Of a stretch of 64,000 bases of DNA, positions 1-8,868 are shown piece by piece. The notes beneath the pieces are model-generated. The model had not been told where the DNA came from. It saw nothing but the letters and a program-made list of their open reading frames with translations, and ran no database searches. The stretch lies in contig NZ_LRRR01000012.1 in assembly GCF_001691415.1 (NCBI RefSeq), positions 1 to 64,000 of the forward strand, read 5' to 3'. This DNA comes from Pararhodobacter sp. CCB-MM2 (GTDB lineage Bacteria > Pseudomonadota > Alphaproteobacteria > Rhodobacterales > Rhodobacteraceae). The stretch's first letter is position 1, and each line of letters begins with the position of its first letter. The translations under genes and the position numbers were made by a program.

Positions 1-98
1 GGCTAAACTCACGATCCCTTCCCGAACTCGATGGATAAGGGCCGGAACGCCAATGGTACTGCGTCTTAAGACGTGGGAGAGTAGGTCACCGCCAAACT
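1..98 (+). rRNA. rrf: 5S ribosomal RNA, 3' part
   Basis: This is the 3' part of a 5S rRNA; the 5' end lies outside the window. The sequence has the usual 5S core (GATCCCTTCCCGAACTCG, then CCAATGGTACTGCGTCTTAA, then GTGGGAGAGTAGGTCACC) and ends in GCCAAAC, which would pair with the usual GTTTGG at the missing 5' end. The exact 3' end is uncertain by a few bases. It marks the end of an rRNA operon read left to right. Confidence 0.93.
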
Positions 99-135
99 CG
101 ATAAGAAACAGCCTCTCTATAACGATGGTCATATA

Positions 136-169
136 ACACCAACGCCGCCCTTCGGGGCGGCGTTGGTGT
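136..169 (+). terminator. rRNA operon terminator
   Basis: A perfect 15 bp stem (ACACCAACGCCGCCC and its complement) closed by a TTCG tetraloop sits about 40 bases after the 5S end and is followed by TTGTCGTT. It is a very stable hairpin and fits a factor-independent terminator of the rRNA operon. No tRNA gene lies between the 5S gene and this hairpin. Confidence 0.85.
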
Positions 170-249
170 TTGTCGTTCATGGTCTTAATGCCAGGACTTG
201 GCTCGAGAACGCCAGAATGAATAGGGCAGGGGCATTTGCCTCCGCCCTA

Positions 250-867
250 TTACATGTCCTGAAGATTGGCATGCATCTGGCGCATCACATTGCGAAAGGT
301 CTCGAGATCTTCCTCGGTGATGCCACGGACGAGCTGATCTTCCCGTTCCAAGGCAACTTGCAGCACAGCGGCGTGCAAGGCGTAGCCTGCCTCATTCAGC
401 GACCACAGCTTGCGCCGGATATCCCGCTCGGCACCGGCTTTGTGGTCCAGAACCCGCAGCTCATCAAGGCGGGTGAGGGCGCGGCTCACGGCGCCTTTGT
501 CGAGATCGATCAATTGGCAGATGCGCGAGGCCGGGATTTCGGGCTCGATGGCCAAAGATGCCAGGACACGCCAGTCGACGATCCCGATCCCGAAACGGTC
601 AAGATAGATCTGTGACGACCCCCGAGAGAGGCGCGTGTTCACGATGGCTAGAAAATAGGGCACATAATACTCCGCGTTCAACACGAGCCGTCCGTCAACG
701 ATCCGGGTCGAGAGAGAAGTCGCGGGCGCAGGGCCGGAGCTGTCGGTCATGGCACGGTCCTCGCTGGTGTCTTGATCGCACGACAAAATGGTCGGGGCGC
801 TTTGGACATTGGCCGGATCGTCGGCAGAGATAGGCTCGACGCTTAGGGTGGCATTGAAACCGTTCAT
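250..867 (-). CDS. MarR-family transcriptional regulator
   Basis: A 205 aa protein with a winged helix-turn-helix at about residues 100-160 (DLDKGAVSRALTRLDEL, then a wing with ERDIRRKLWSL), which fits the MarR family. The start at 867 has a strong ribosome site (GGGAGGAG, 7 bases upstream). A second ATG at 750, also with GAGGA upstream, would give a 166 aa protein nearer the family's usual length, so the first 39 residues may be a low-complexity extension or untranslated. The gene stands alone and faces the rRNA operon. The ligand and targets cannot be told from sequence; many MarR proteins control their own promoter. Confidence 0.82.
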   Translation of the reverse strand: MNGFNATLSVEPISADDPANVQSAPTILSCDQDTSEDRAMTDSSGPAPATSLSTRIVDGRLVLNAEYYVPYFLAIVNTRLSRGSSQIYLDRFGIGIVDWRVLASLAIEPEIPASRICQLIDLDKGAVSRALTRLDELRVLDHKAGAERDIRRKLWSLNEAGYALHAAVLQVALEREDQLVRGITEEDLETFRNVMRQMHANLQDM

Positions 868-947
868 GTCAAGTCTCCTCCCATCCGCGCACGTGCCGGA
901 CCACCCTAAAGGGGCCTCCAATGGTTCAGGAGTGCGCATGATACATA

Positions 948-985
948 GTTCACAGGTACATATTCCAACATGTGCATGCTAGCAC
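948..985. promoter_or_regulatory. possible MarR operator and promoter region
   Basis: The AT-rich stretch upstream of the MarR gene contains GTACAT-N8-ATGTGC, an inverted repeat with one mismatch. On the minus strand it also contains TTGGAA followed about 15-17 bases on by TATGTA/TGTATC, a weak -35/-10 pair. The overlap of repeat and promoter would suit autoregulation. This is inference from position only. Confidence 0.35.
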
Positions 986-1034
986 GAGGACCTGGGATCT
1001 AGGGAAGGAAATCGTCGCAGGTGCGACGAAATTC

Positions 1035-1104
1035 GGAGTGAATGCCCGATTTCGTGTCAGGCACTCCCTCTATGCGTGAGCGAATGTCGGGCATCCGCTC
1101 ACGC
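1035..1104. repeat. nested inverted repeats upstream of the MarR gene
   Basis: This intergenic stretch has GCGTGAGCG (1074-1082) paired with CGCTCACGC (1096-1104). It also has ATGCCCGA (1042-1049) paired with TCGGGCAT (1087-1094), and GGAGTG paired with CACTCC. The pairings compete with each other. It lies past the end of ettA, but neither strand shows a clear T-tract, so a terminator role is only possible. Confidence 0.4.
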
Positions 1105-1172
1105 TTTGCGTGTTCTTCGACTCTCAGCACCCTTGAGGGGCTAAATGCTCCGCCGGGGCGGCGTAAGCCGAA

Positions 1173-2828
<1,656 letters not shown>

Positions 2829-3037
2829 GTCATGCTCCAGAAGTTTGGCGGCCGAAAAGGGGCCGGAAATAACGGGGATTTGCAGCGATCCCTACAGGGG
2901 CGGGGGCAAAGCTGCAAGCGCAGGCTCTTTTCCTGCGCCGCGCTTGGCGGCATAATGCGCGGGTTCATTTGTTATTTGGCCGTGCCGTGAAACCCGACGA
3001 GCTTCCGACACCTCAGCCCCTGACCCCGGAGTCATTC

Positions 3038-3916
3038 ATGCCCAATTTCATTGGCGGCGGCACCATTGTGCTGATCCTTCTGGCGCTGTTCATCATCATC
3101 TCGGTCTTCCTCGGGGTGCGGATCGTGCCGCAGTCGCAGAAATACGTGGTCGAGCGGTTCGGGCGCCTTCGTGCCGTACTGGGGCCGGGTATCAACCTGA
3201 TCGTCCCCTTCGTCGACACCGTGGCGCACAAGGTCTCGATCCTGGAACGCCAGCTGCCCAACCAGCGGCAGGACGCGATCACCACCGACAACGTGCTGGT
3301 GCAGGTCGAAACCTCGGTCTTCTACCGCATCATGGAGCCGGAAAAGACGGTCTACCGCATCCGCGACGTGGACGCGGCGATCCTGACCACGGTTGCGGGT
3401 ATCGTGCGTTCCGAAATCGGCACGATGGAGCTGGATGAGGTGCAGTCGAACCGCGCCCGTCTGACCCAGAAGATCGGCGCTGCGATTGCCGATGTCGTCG
3501 ATGACTGGGGCATCGTGGTGACCCGTGCAGAACTGCTGGACGTGAACCTCGACGAGGCCACCCGCGCCGCCATGCTGCAGCAGCTCAACGCCGAGCGTGC
3601 CCGCCGCGCCGCCGTGACCGAGGCTGAGGGCAAGCGTCGCGCGGTGGAACTGGCCGCCGACGGTGAGCTTTACGCCGCCGAGCAGGAGGCCAAGGCCAAA
3701 CGCATCTCGGCCGATGCCGAGGCTTATGCGACCGGCGTCATCGCCGAGGCCATCGCCAAGAACGGTCTGGAAGCCGCGCAATACCAGATCGCCATCGCGC
3801 AGGTCGAGGCGATGAAGCAGGTGGCCGAGGGGCCGGGCAAGCAGACCATCGTCCTGCCGGCCAATATGATCGAGGCCTTCGGCGATGCCTTCAAGATGCT
3901 GAAAGGGCGCGTGTAA
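3038..3916 (+). CDS. SPFH/band 7 family protein (stomatin-like, QmcA type)
   Basis: A 292 aa protein with one N-terminal membrane segment (residues about 5-26) followed by a band 7/SPFH domain (VPQSQKYVVERFGR, GPGINLIVPFVD, LERQLPNQRQDAITTDNV) and a helical, Ala/Glu-rich C-terminal region. The ATG at 3038 is preferred because GGAG lies 6 bases upstream and the membrane segment follows directly; the upstream frame has no such signal. SPFH proteins form oligomeric membrane scaffolds and often act with NfeD, whose gene follows with a TAATG overlap. Confidence 0.92.
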   Translation: MPNFIGGGTIVLILLALFIIISVFLGVRIVPQSQKYVVERFGRLRAVLGPGINLIVPFVDTVAHKVSILERQLPNQRQDAITTDNVLVQVETSVFYRIMEPEKTVYRIRDVDAAILTTVAGIVRSEIGTMELDEVQSNRARLTQKIGAAIADVVDDWGIVVTRAELLDVNLDEATRAAMLQQLNAERARRAAVTEAEGKRRAVELAADGELYAAEQEAKAKRISADAEAYATGVIAEAIAKNGLEAAQYQIAIAQVEAMKQVAEGPGKQTIVLPANMIEAFGDAFKMLKGRV

Positions 3917-4194
3917 TGGCCGAGCTCTGGTGGATCTGGATCGCGGCCGGTCTGGCACTGGCGATCCTTGAGGTCTTGGTGCCCGGCTTCCTGTTTGCGG
4001 GCTTCGCCGTGGGCGCGGTGATCACTGGGGCCATCGTCGGCACGGGCCTGTTTGGTGATGCCAGCGAGTCACTGGCGATCATGGCCGTGGTCTTTGCCGT
4101 GATCTCGGTCGTCGCGTGGCTGGGGATGCGGCAATTCATGGGGGTCCGGCAGGGCCAGATGAAGCGGATCGACCGCGACATCAACGAAGACTGA
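3916..4194 (+). CDS. NfeD family membrane protein (short form)
   Basis: A 92 aa protein with hydrophobic segments at about residues 7-50 (IAAGLALAILEVLVPGFLFA) and 55-75. It is the short NfeD form: the membrane region is present, but little of the soluble OB-fold domain found in longer NfeD proteins remains. Its start codon overlaps the stop of the SPFH gene (TAATG), so the two are translationally coupled and very likely work together in membrane quality control or lipid microdomains. Confidence 0.85.
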   Translation: MAELWWIWIAAGLALAILEVLVPGFLFAGFAVGAVITGAIVGTGLFGDASESLAIMAVVFAVISVVAWLGMRQFMGVRQGQMKRIDRDINED

Positions 4195-4196
4195 GC

Positions 4197-4218
4197 AAAG
4201 GGGCCTGCGGGCCTCTTT
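4197..4218. terminator. bidirectional terminator between nfeD and the sugar transferase
   Basis: AAAGGGGCC-TGCG-GGCCTCTTT forms a 9 bp stem with one G-U pair, flanked by A residues on the left and T residues on the right. It lies between the convergent NfeD and sugar transferase genes and could stop transcription from both sides. Confidence 0.7.
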
Positions 4219-4221
4219 CCC

Positions 4222-4827
4222 TTACCGGGCCGAGGAAAACAGCGTCTTGCGGACCACGTTCAGGTCGAAGCAAAAGCTCCAGTTGCGCTGATACATCAGA
4301 TCAATATGCGCCTTTCGGGGCACGCAATTGCGGGCATAGACCGCGTCCGTCTCCTCGGGGGTCGAGGTGCGGGCCAGCATCCGTTGCTCATGCTTCGAGT
4401 AATAGATCGAGGCGAGGCCGGTCAGGCCCGGACGGCTTTTCAGCACCTCGTTGTAGAGGCCGGGAAACCGCTCGACATAATCGCGCAGCGGCGGGCGCGG
4501 TCCGACGACCGAGATATCGCCGCGCCACAGGTTCCACAGTTGCGGCAGCTCATCCAGTCGGCGCTTGCGCAGCCAGCCGCCGATCGGCGTGATCCGCGCG
4601 CTCTTGTCCCCGCCCGAGACGCCCCGGTCCCCGGGATCGACCCGCATCGAGCGGAATTTCCACAGGCTGAAGCCCTTGGTCGGCGTCTTCATCCGTTCGC
4701 CGCCATAGAAGATCGGGCGCCCGTCGGTGATCAGAATGATCAGCGAGAAAATGACGATCAGCGGCAAGACAAACGGCGTGATCGCCGCGGCCGTGAACAG
4801 GTCGAAAGCGCGTTTGAGCGGGTTCAT
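4222..4827 (-). CDS. bacterial sugar transferase (polyprenyl-phosphate phosphoglycosyltransferase)
   Basis: A 201 aa monotopic phosphoglycosyltransferase. It has one N-terminal hydrophobic segment (PFVLPLIVIFSLIILI), then the family blocks KFRSMRVD, LRKRRLDELPQLWNLWRG and DISVVGPRPPLRDYV. Such enzymes transfer a sugar phosphate from a UDP-sugar to undecaprenyl phosphate, the first step of exopolysaccharide or O-unit synthesis. The start at 4827 gives an ATGA overlap with the epimerase gene just upstream. The two form a pair with no other polysaccharide genes nearby, so the product sugar is unknown. Confidence 0.9.
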   Translation of the reverse strand: MNPLKRAFDLFTAAAITPFVLPLIVIFSLIILITDGRPIFYGGERMKTPTKGFSLWKFRSMRVDPGDRGVSGGDKSARITPIGGWLRKRRLDELPQLWNLWRGDISVVGPRPPLRDYVERFPGLYNEVLKSRPGLTGLASIYYSKHEQRMLARTSTPEETDAVYARNCVPRKAHIDLMYQRNWSFCFDLNVVRKTLFSSAR

Positions 4828-5606
4828 GCGGGCCTCATACTGTGGCGCCATTGCGCGACCATGGTCGCCGGGTCGCTGTCGGTGTCGTCGAAACGGAACA
4901 GGGTTTCAAGCCGGGCGGTGGCCAGCGTCAGCCGGGGCAGGGCGCTCGCTGGTGCCGGTTGTCGCTCCATCGGCAGGTCCGCGGCGCGGGCGAGGGCAGC
5001 CATATCCACGGGCCGCGGTGTGGCGATGTTCAGAACCGGCGGCAGGGAAGGGGCTTCGGCCAAGGCACGTAGCACCTGCGCCAATGTCCGCGGGCCGATG
5101 TAGTTGCGTACCGGCCCGGCCCCGTCCGGGAAGCGGTCCAGCAGCAACGGCCGGCGCGGGTTGGTCAGCAACGCATCGGCCCCGGCGACATTGCCGATCC
5201 GCAGCATCGTCACCCCCGGCCCGGCGCAGGCGCGCTCCATCGCCAGCTTTGCCTGCCCATAGGGCGAGGGCGGCTCGGTCGCGTCTTCCTCATCCCACGG
5301 CTGTGTGCGGGAGAAGCCATAGACCGCCGAGCTGGACGCCAGCAGCACGCGCGCGATCCCGGCTGCGCGCGCCGCCGCAACCGTGGCGCGGCCGATCGCC
5401 ACCTCGTCGCCCCGGGCCAGCTGTATCAGGCAGGATGGCGCGCCGTTCAGTCGGCAGAAGTCCAGCAGGGGCTCGGGTCCGGTCAACGGGTCCCAATCCA
5501 GCGCCTCGCCCGGGCCGCGACGGCACCGCAGGGTATCCTCGCCCAACCAAGGGCGCAGCAGCCGCCCGACGCGCCCGTTGGCGCCTGTGATCATCACGCG
5601 TGTCAT
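4824..5606 (-). CDS. NAD-dependent epimerase/dehydratase family protein (extended SDR)
   Basis: A 260 aa extended short-chain dehydrogenase. It has the nucleotide-binding GANGRVG motif at the N-terminus, SSSAVYG with the catalytic serine, and SPYGQAK with the Tyr-x3-Lys pair. It is somewhat shorter than typical UDP-sugar epimerases (about 310-340 aa), with a reduced C-terminal substrate domain. Overlap with the sugar transferase gene suggests it prepares or modifies a nucleotide sugar for the same glycan. Substrate not determinable. Confidence 0.85.
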   Translation of the reverse strand: MTRVMITGANGRVGRLLRPWLGEDTLRCRRGPGEALDWDPLTGPEPLLDFCRLNGAPSCLIQLARGDEVAIGRATVAAARAAGIARVLLASSSAVYGFSRTQPWDEEDATEPPSPYGQAKLAMERACAGPGVTMLRIGNVAGADALLTNPRRPLLLDRFPDGAGPVRNYIGPRTLAQVLRALAEAPSLPPVLNIATPRPVDMAALARAADLPMERQPAPASALPRLTLATARLETLFRFDDTDSDPATMVAQWRHSMRPA

Positions 5607-5661
5607 GGCCCAGACTTGCCATGCAGCCGGGGCCGAGGCCAGCGAAAGAGTATGAAATAGA

Positions 5662-5684
5662 TTGACTGACCGGACGGTTGATGA
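5662..5684. promoter_or_regulatory. candidate TetR operator and promoter of the paa block
   Basis: Just upstream of paaG, TTGACTGACCGGACGGTTGA combines a -35-like TTGACT with an imperfect palindrome centred on CCGG. A TetR repressor encoded as the last gene of the same block is the natural candidate to bind here and respond to phenylacetyl-CoA. The match is partial and the -10 element is not clear. Confidence 0.4.
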
Positions 5685-5728
5685 AATCCTCCAGCTCAGA
5701 GGCGCAGCAATGCGCAGGGAGGATGATG

Positions 5729-6517
5729 ATGAGCGATTCGGACACCGTGCTGGTGCGCCTTGAAGCTGGCGTGCTGGAAGTGACCCTGAACCGGCCTGGC
5801 CGGTTGAATTCCTTCACCGAAGAGATGCACATGGCGCTGCGCGCAGCCCTGCAACGGGCCGAGCGTGAAGCCCGCTGCGTGCTGCTCACCGGCGCCGGGC
5901 GGGGCTTCTGCGCCGGGCAGGATCTGGGCGACCGCGATCCGCGCACGATGGACGGCCCGCCCGATCTGGGCGACACGGTTCGTCGCCTCTGGGCCCCGTT
6001 GATCCGTCAGATCAAGGCCCTGCCGATGCCGGTGATCTGCGCGGTGAACGGCGTCGCGGCGGGGGCGGGCTCGTCTCTCGCCATCGCCTGCGACCTGACC
6101 TTCGCCGCCGAGAGCGCCAAATTCATCCAGTCCTTCAGCAAGGTCGGCCTGATCCCCGACACCGCCGGCAGCTGGCACCTGCCGACCCTGCTGGGCCCGC
6201 AGCGCGCCATGGGCCTCGCCCTGACCGCGCAGCCGCTGCCCGCGAAACAGGCCGCCGATTGGGGGCTGATCTGGCAATGCCTGCCCGACGACCAGCTGAT
6301 GGCCGAGACCCGCGCGCTGGCCACCAAATTCGCCGCCGGCCCGACCTTCGGCTATGCCCAGACCAAACGCGCGATGCAGGCCGCCGCAACGAACAAGCTG
6401 GCCGATCATCTGGAGCTGGAAGCCGAGCTGATGAAGGCTTGCGGCGAGAGTGCCGATTATGCCGAGGGCGTCGCTGCCTTCCTCGACAAGCGCCAGCCGG
6501 AGTTCAAAGGTCAATGA
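5729..6517 (+). CDS. paaG: 2-(1,2-epoxy-1,2-dihydrophenyl)acetyl-CoA isomerase PaaG
   Basis: A 262 aa enoyl-CoA hydratase/isomerase (crotonase) protein, the same length as E. coli PaaG. It has the oxyanion-hole blocks LTGAGRGFCAGQDLGDRDP and NGVAAGAGSSLAIACDL, and the residue that matches the PaaG acidic catalytic position in SKVGLIPDTAGSW. Three ATG codons lie in a row; the third, at 5729, is 6 bases after GGGAGG and is chosen. PaaG isomerises the ring-epoxide CoA to the oxepin-CoA in aerobic phenylacetate breakdown. It overlaps paaI by ATGA. Confidence 0.9.
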   Translation: MSDSDTVLVRLEAGVLEVTLNRPGRLNSFTEEMHMALRAALQRAEREARCVLLTGAGRGFCAGQDLGDRDPRTMDGPPDLGDTVRRLWAPLIRQIKALPMPVICAVNGVAAGAGSSLAIACDLTFAAESAKFIQSFSKVGLIPDTAGSWHLPTLLGPQRAMGLALTAQPLPAKQAADWGLIWQCLPDDQLMAETRALATKFAAGPTFGYAQTKRAMQAAATNKLADHLELEAELMKACGESADYAEGVAAFLDKRQPEFKGQ

Positions 6518-6951
6518 CGCCCGACGAACTCGCCCAAGCCTGCGCCGACGCAATGTGGGCCGACGACAATGCGACCCAGCATCTGGGCATGCAGCTGTCC
6601 GATGTCCGCGCCGGCCACGCCACGATGACGATGACCGTGCGCCCCGAGATGACCAACGGCCACAAGATCTGCCACGGCGGCTATATCTTCACGCTCTCGG
6701 ACAGCGCCTTCGCCTTCGCCTGCAACACCTACAACCAACGCGTCGTTGCGCAGATGGCGCAGGTGACCTTCCTCGCCCCGGCCTTCGAGGGCGACGTCCT
6801 CCGCGCCGAGGCCCGTGAGGTCTGGAAGCAGGGCCGCGGCGGCATCTACGACATTACCGTGACCCGTGCCGACGGCGTGAAGATCGCCGAGTTCCGCGGG
6901 CATTCGCGCAGCATCAAGGGCACGCATCTGCCCGACCTCTCGCAGGAGTAA
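6514..6951 (+). CDS. paaI: hydroxyphenylacetyl-CoA thioesterase PaaI
   Basis: A 145 aa hotdog-fold thioesterase. The motif NGHKICHGGYIFTLSDSAFA carries the conserved asparagine, HGG and acidic residue of the PaaI group. It hydrolyses dead-end hydroxyphenylacetyl-CoA and so frees CoA when the epoxidase step stalls. The start at 6514 overlaps the paaG stop (ATGA) and gives the family length (E. coli 140 aa). It is followed three bases later by paaK. Confidence 0.92.
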   Translation: MTPDELAQACADAMWADDNATQHLGMQLSDVRAGHATMTMTVRPEMTNGHKICHGGYIFTLSDSAFAFACNTYNQRVVAQMAQVTFLAPAFEGDVLRAEAREVWKQGRGGIYDITVTRADGVKIAEFRGHSRSIKGTHLPDLSQE

Positions 6952-6954
6952 GCC

Positions 6955-8265
6955 ATGGAAGACCTCTCCCCCCGTCCCGGTGACCTCGAAGCCATCGAAA
7001 CCGCGTCGCGCGACGAGATTTCGGCGCTGCAGTTGGAGCGGCTGAAATGGTCGCTGAGCCATGCCTACGAGAATTCCGCCTTCTACCGCGCCAAATTCGA
7101 TGCGGCGGGCGTGCATCCGGATGATCTGAAGTCGCTGAAGGATCTGGCGAAATTCCCCTTCACGGTGAAGACGGACCTGCGCGACAACTACCCCTTCGGC
7201 ATGTTCGCCGTCCCGCGCGAGAAGATCTCTCGCATCCATGCTTCGTCCGGCACCACCGGCAAACCGACGGTCGTGGGCTATACCGCCAAGGACATCGACA
7301 CCTGGGCACAGCTCGGCGCGCGCTCGATCCGCGCCTCGGGCGGCCGGGCCGGCGACATCGTCCATATCGCCTATGGCTACGGGCTGTTCACTGGCGGTCT
7401 CGGGGCGCATTACGCGGCCGAGAAGCTGGGCGCGACGGTGGTCCCCGTCTCGGGCGGGATGACCGAGCGGCAGGTGACGCTGATTCAGGATTTCAAGCCG
7501 CGCGTGATCATGGTCACGCCCAGCTACATGCTGTCGATTCTTGATGAATTCCGCCGCCAAGGCATCGACCCGCGCGAAAGCTCGCTCGCGGTTGGCATCT
7601 TCGGCGCCGAGCCCTGGACCAACGCCATGCGCCGCGAGATCGAGGAAGCCTTCGACATGCATGCCGTTGATATCTATGGCCTCTCCGAGGTCATGGGGCC
7701 GGGCGTGGCGAATGAATGCGTCGAGACGAAGGATGGTCTGCACATCTGGGAAGACCATTTCTACCCCGAGATCATCAACCCCGAGACCGGCGAGCCGGTC
7801 GAAGATGGCGAAATGGGCGAGCTGGTTTTCACCACGCTGACCAAGGAAGGTCTGCCGATCATCCGCTACCGCACCCGCGATCTGACCCGCCTGCTGCCGG
7901 GCACTGCGCGCTCGATGCGGCGGATGGAGAAGATTACCGGCCGTTCGGACGACATGATCATCCTGCGCGGCGTCAATGTCTTCCCGACCCAGATCGAGGA
8001 GCAGATCCTGAAATGTTCGGGCCTCGCACCGCATTTCCAGATCGAACTGGTGCGCAACGACCGCATGGACGCGATGATCGTGCATTGCGAGGCGACCGAG
8101 GCCGCGGCCAACGCTGAAGGGCGGGCAGCCTCGTCCAAGGAGCTCGCGCATCACATCAAGTCGGTGGTCGGCGTGTCGACGAAGATCCAGGTGCACGAAC
8201 CGGGCGGTGCCCCGCGCTCGGAAGGCAAGGCCAAGCGCGTGGTCGACAACCGGCCCAAGGGTTGA
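6955..8265 (+). CDS. paaK: phenylacetate-CoA ligase PaaK
   Basis: A 436 aa AMP-forming acyl-CoA ligase, one residue from E. coli PaaK length. It shows the P-loop-like HASSGTTGKPTVVGYT, the A5 region YGLSEVMGPGVANEC, and the C-terminal ITGRSDDMIILRGVNVFP block of the ligase family. It activates phenylacetate to phenylacetyl-CoA, the entry step of the pathway. It lies between paaI and the TetR gene with very short gaps, so the four genes form one transcript. Confidence 0.95.
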   Translation: MEDLSPRPGDLEAIETASRDEISALQLERLKWSLSHAYENSAFYRAKFDAAGVHPDDLKSLKDLAKFPFTVKTDLRDNYPFGMFAVPREKISRIHASSGTTGKPTVVGYTAKDIDTWAQLGARSIRASGGRAGDIVHIAYGYGLFTGGLGAHYAAEKLGATVVPVSGGMTERQVTLIQDFKPRVIMVTPSYMLSILDEFRRQGIDPRESSLAVGIFGAEPWTNAMRREIEEAFDMHAVDIYGLSEVMGPGVANECVETKDGLHIWEDHFYPEIINPETGEPVEDGEMGELVFTTLTKEGLPIIRYRTRDLTRLLPGTARSMRRMEKITGRSDDMIILRGVNVFPTQIEEQILKCSGLAPHFQIELVRNDRMDAMIVHCEATEAAANAEGRAASSKELAHHIKSVVGVSTKIQVHEPGGAPRSEGKAKRVVDNRPKG

Positions 8266-8271
8266 TCGGCC

Positions 8272-8868
8272 ATGGCACGCACACGCGCGGCCGATTTTGA
8301 AGACAAGCAGCGCGCGATCCTGTCGAGCGCTGCGTCCGTGCTGGCCGAGCAGGGGATGGACAAGGCCTCGATGGCACAGATCGCCGTGCAGGCGGGTGTG
8401 TCCAAGGCCTTGCTCTACCACTATTATCCCGGCAAGGACGCGCTGATCTTCGACATCATCCGCACCCATCTGACCGAGCTGGACGAGGCCTTGTCAGCCG
8501 CCGACGCCCCGGAGGCCGAGCCCCGATCGCGCCTTCGCGGCCTCGTTGGGGCGGTGCTGGAATGCTACCGGGACGCCGACAATTACCACAAGGTTCAGCT
8601 GAACGGCACACAGACCTTGCCGCCCGAACAGAAGGACGAGATCCATGCGATCGAGCGTCGGATCGTCCGTCGCTTCTCCGACGCCCTGCGCGCGGTACGC
8701 CCCGAACTACCGGCGGCGATGCTGATGCCGGTAACCATGTCGCTCTTTGGCATGGTGAATTGGGTCTATATGTGGTTCCGCGACGGTGGGGCACTGACGC
8801 GCGAGGGTTATGCCGACATTGCGACGGCATTGATCCTTGACGGGATCGGTGGCGTGAAGTCGGCTTAA
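8272..8868 (+). CDS. TetR-family regulator of the phenylacetate genes (PaaR-like)
   Basis: A 198 aa TetR protein. The N-terminal helix-turn-helix is at about residues 14-58 (MAQIAVQAGVSKALLYHYY), followed by an all-helical ligand domain that begins with DNYHKVQLNG. Its place six bases after paaK points to local control of the phenylacetate genes, with a CoA thioester as likely ligand. The family assignment is clear from sequence; the target is inferred from context. Confidence 0.88.
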   Translation: MARTRAADFEDKQRAILSSAASVLAEQGMDKASMAQIAVQAGVSKALLYHYYPGKDALIFDIIRTHLTELDEALSAADAPEAEPRSRLRGLVGAVLECYRDADNYHKVQLNGTQTLPPEQKDEIHAIERRIVRRFSDALRAVRPELPAAMLMPVTMSLFGMVNWVYMWFRDGGALTREGYADIATALILDGIGGVKSA

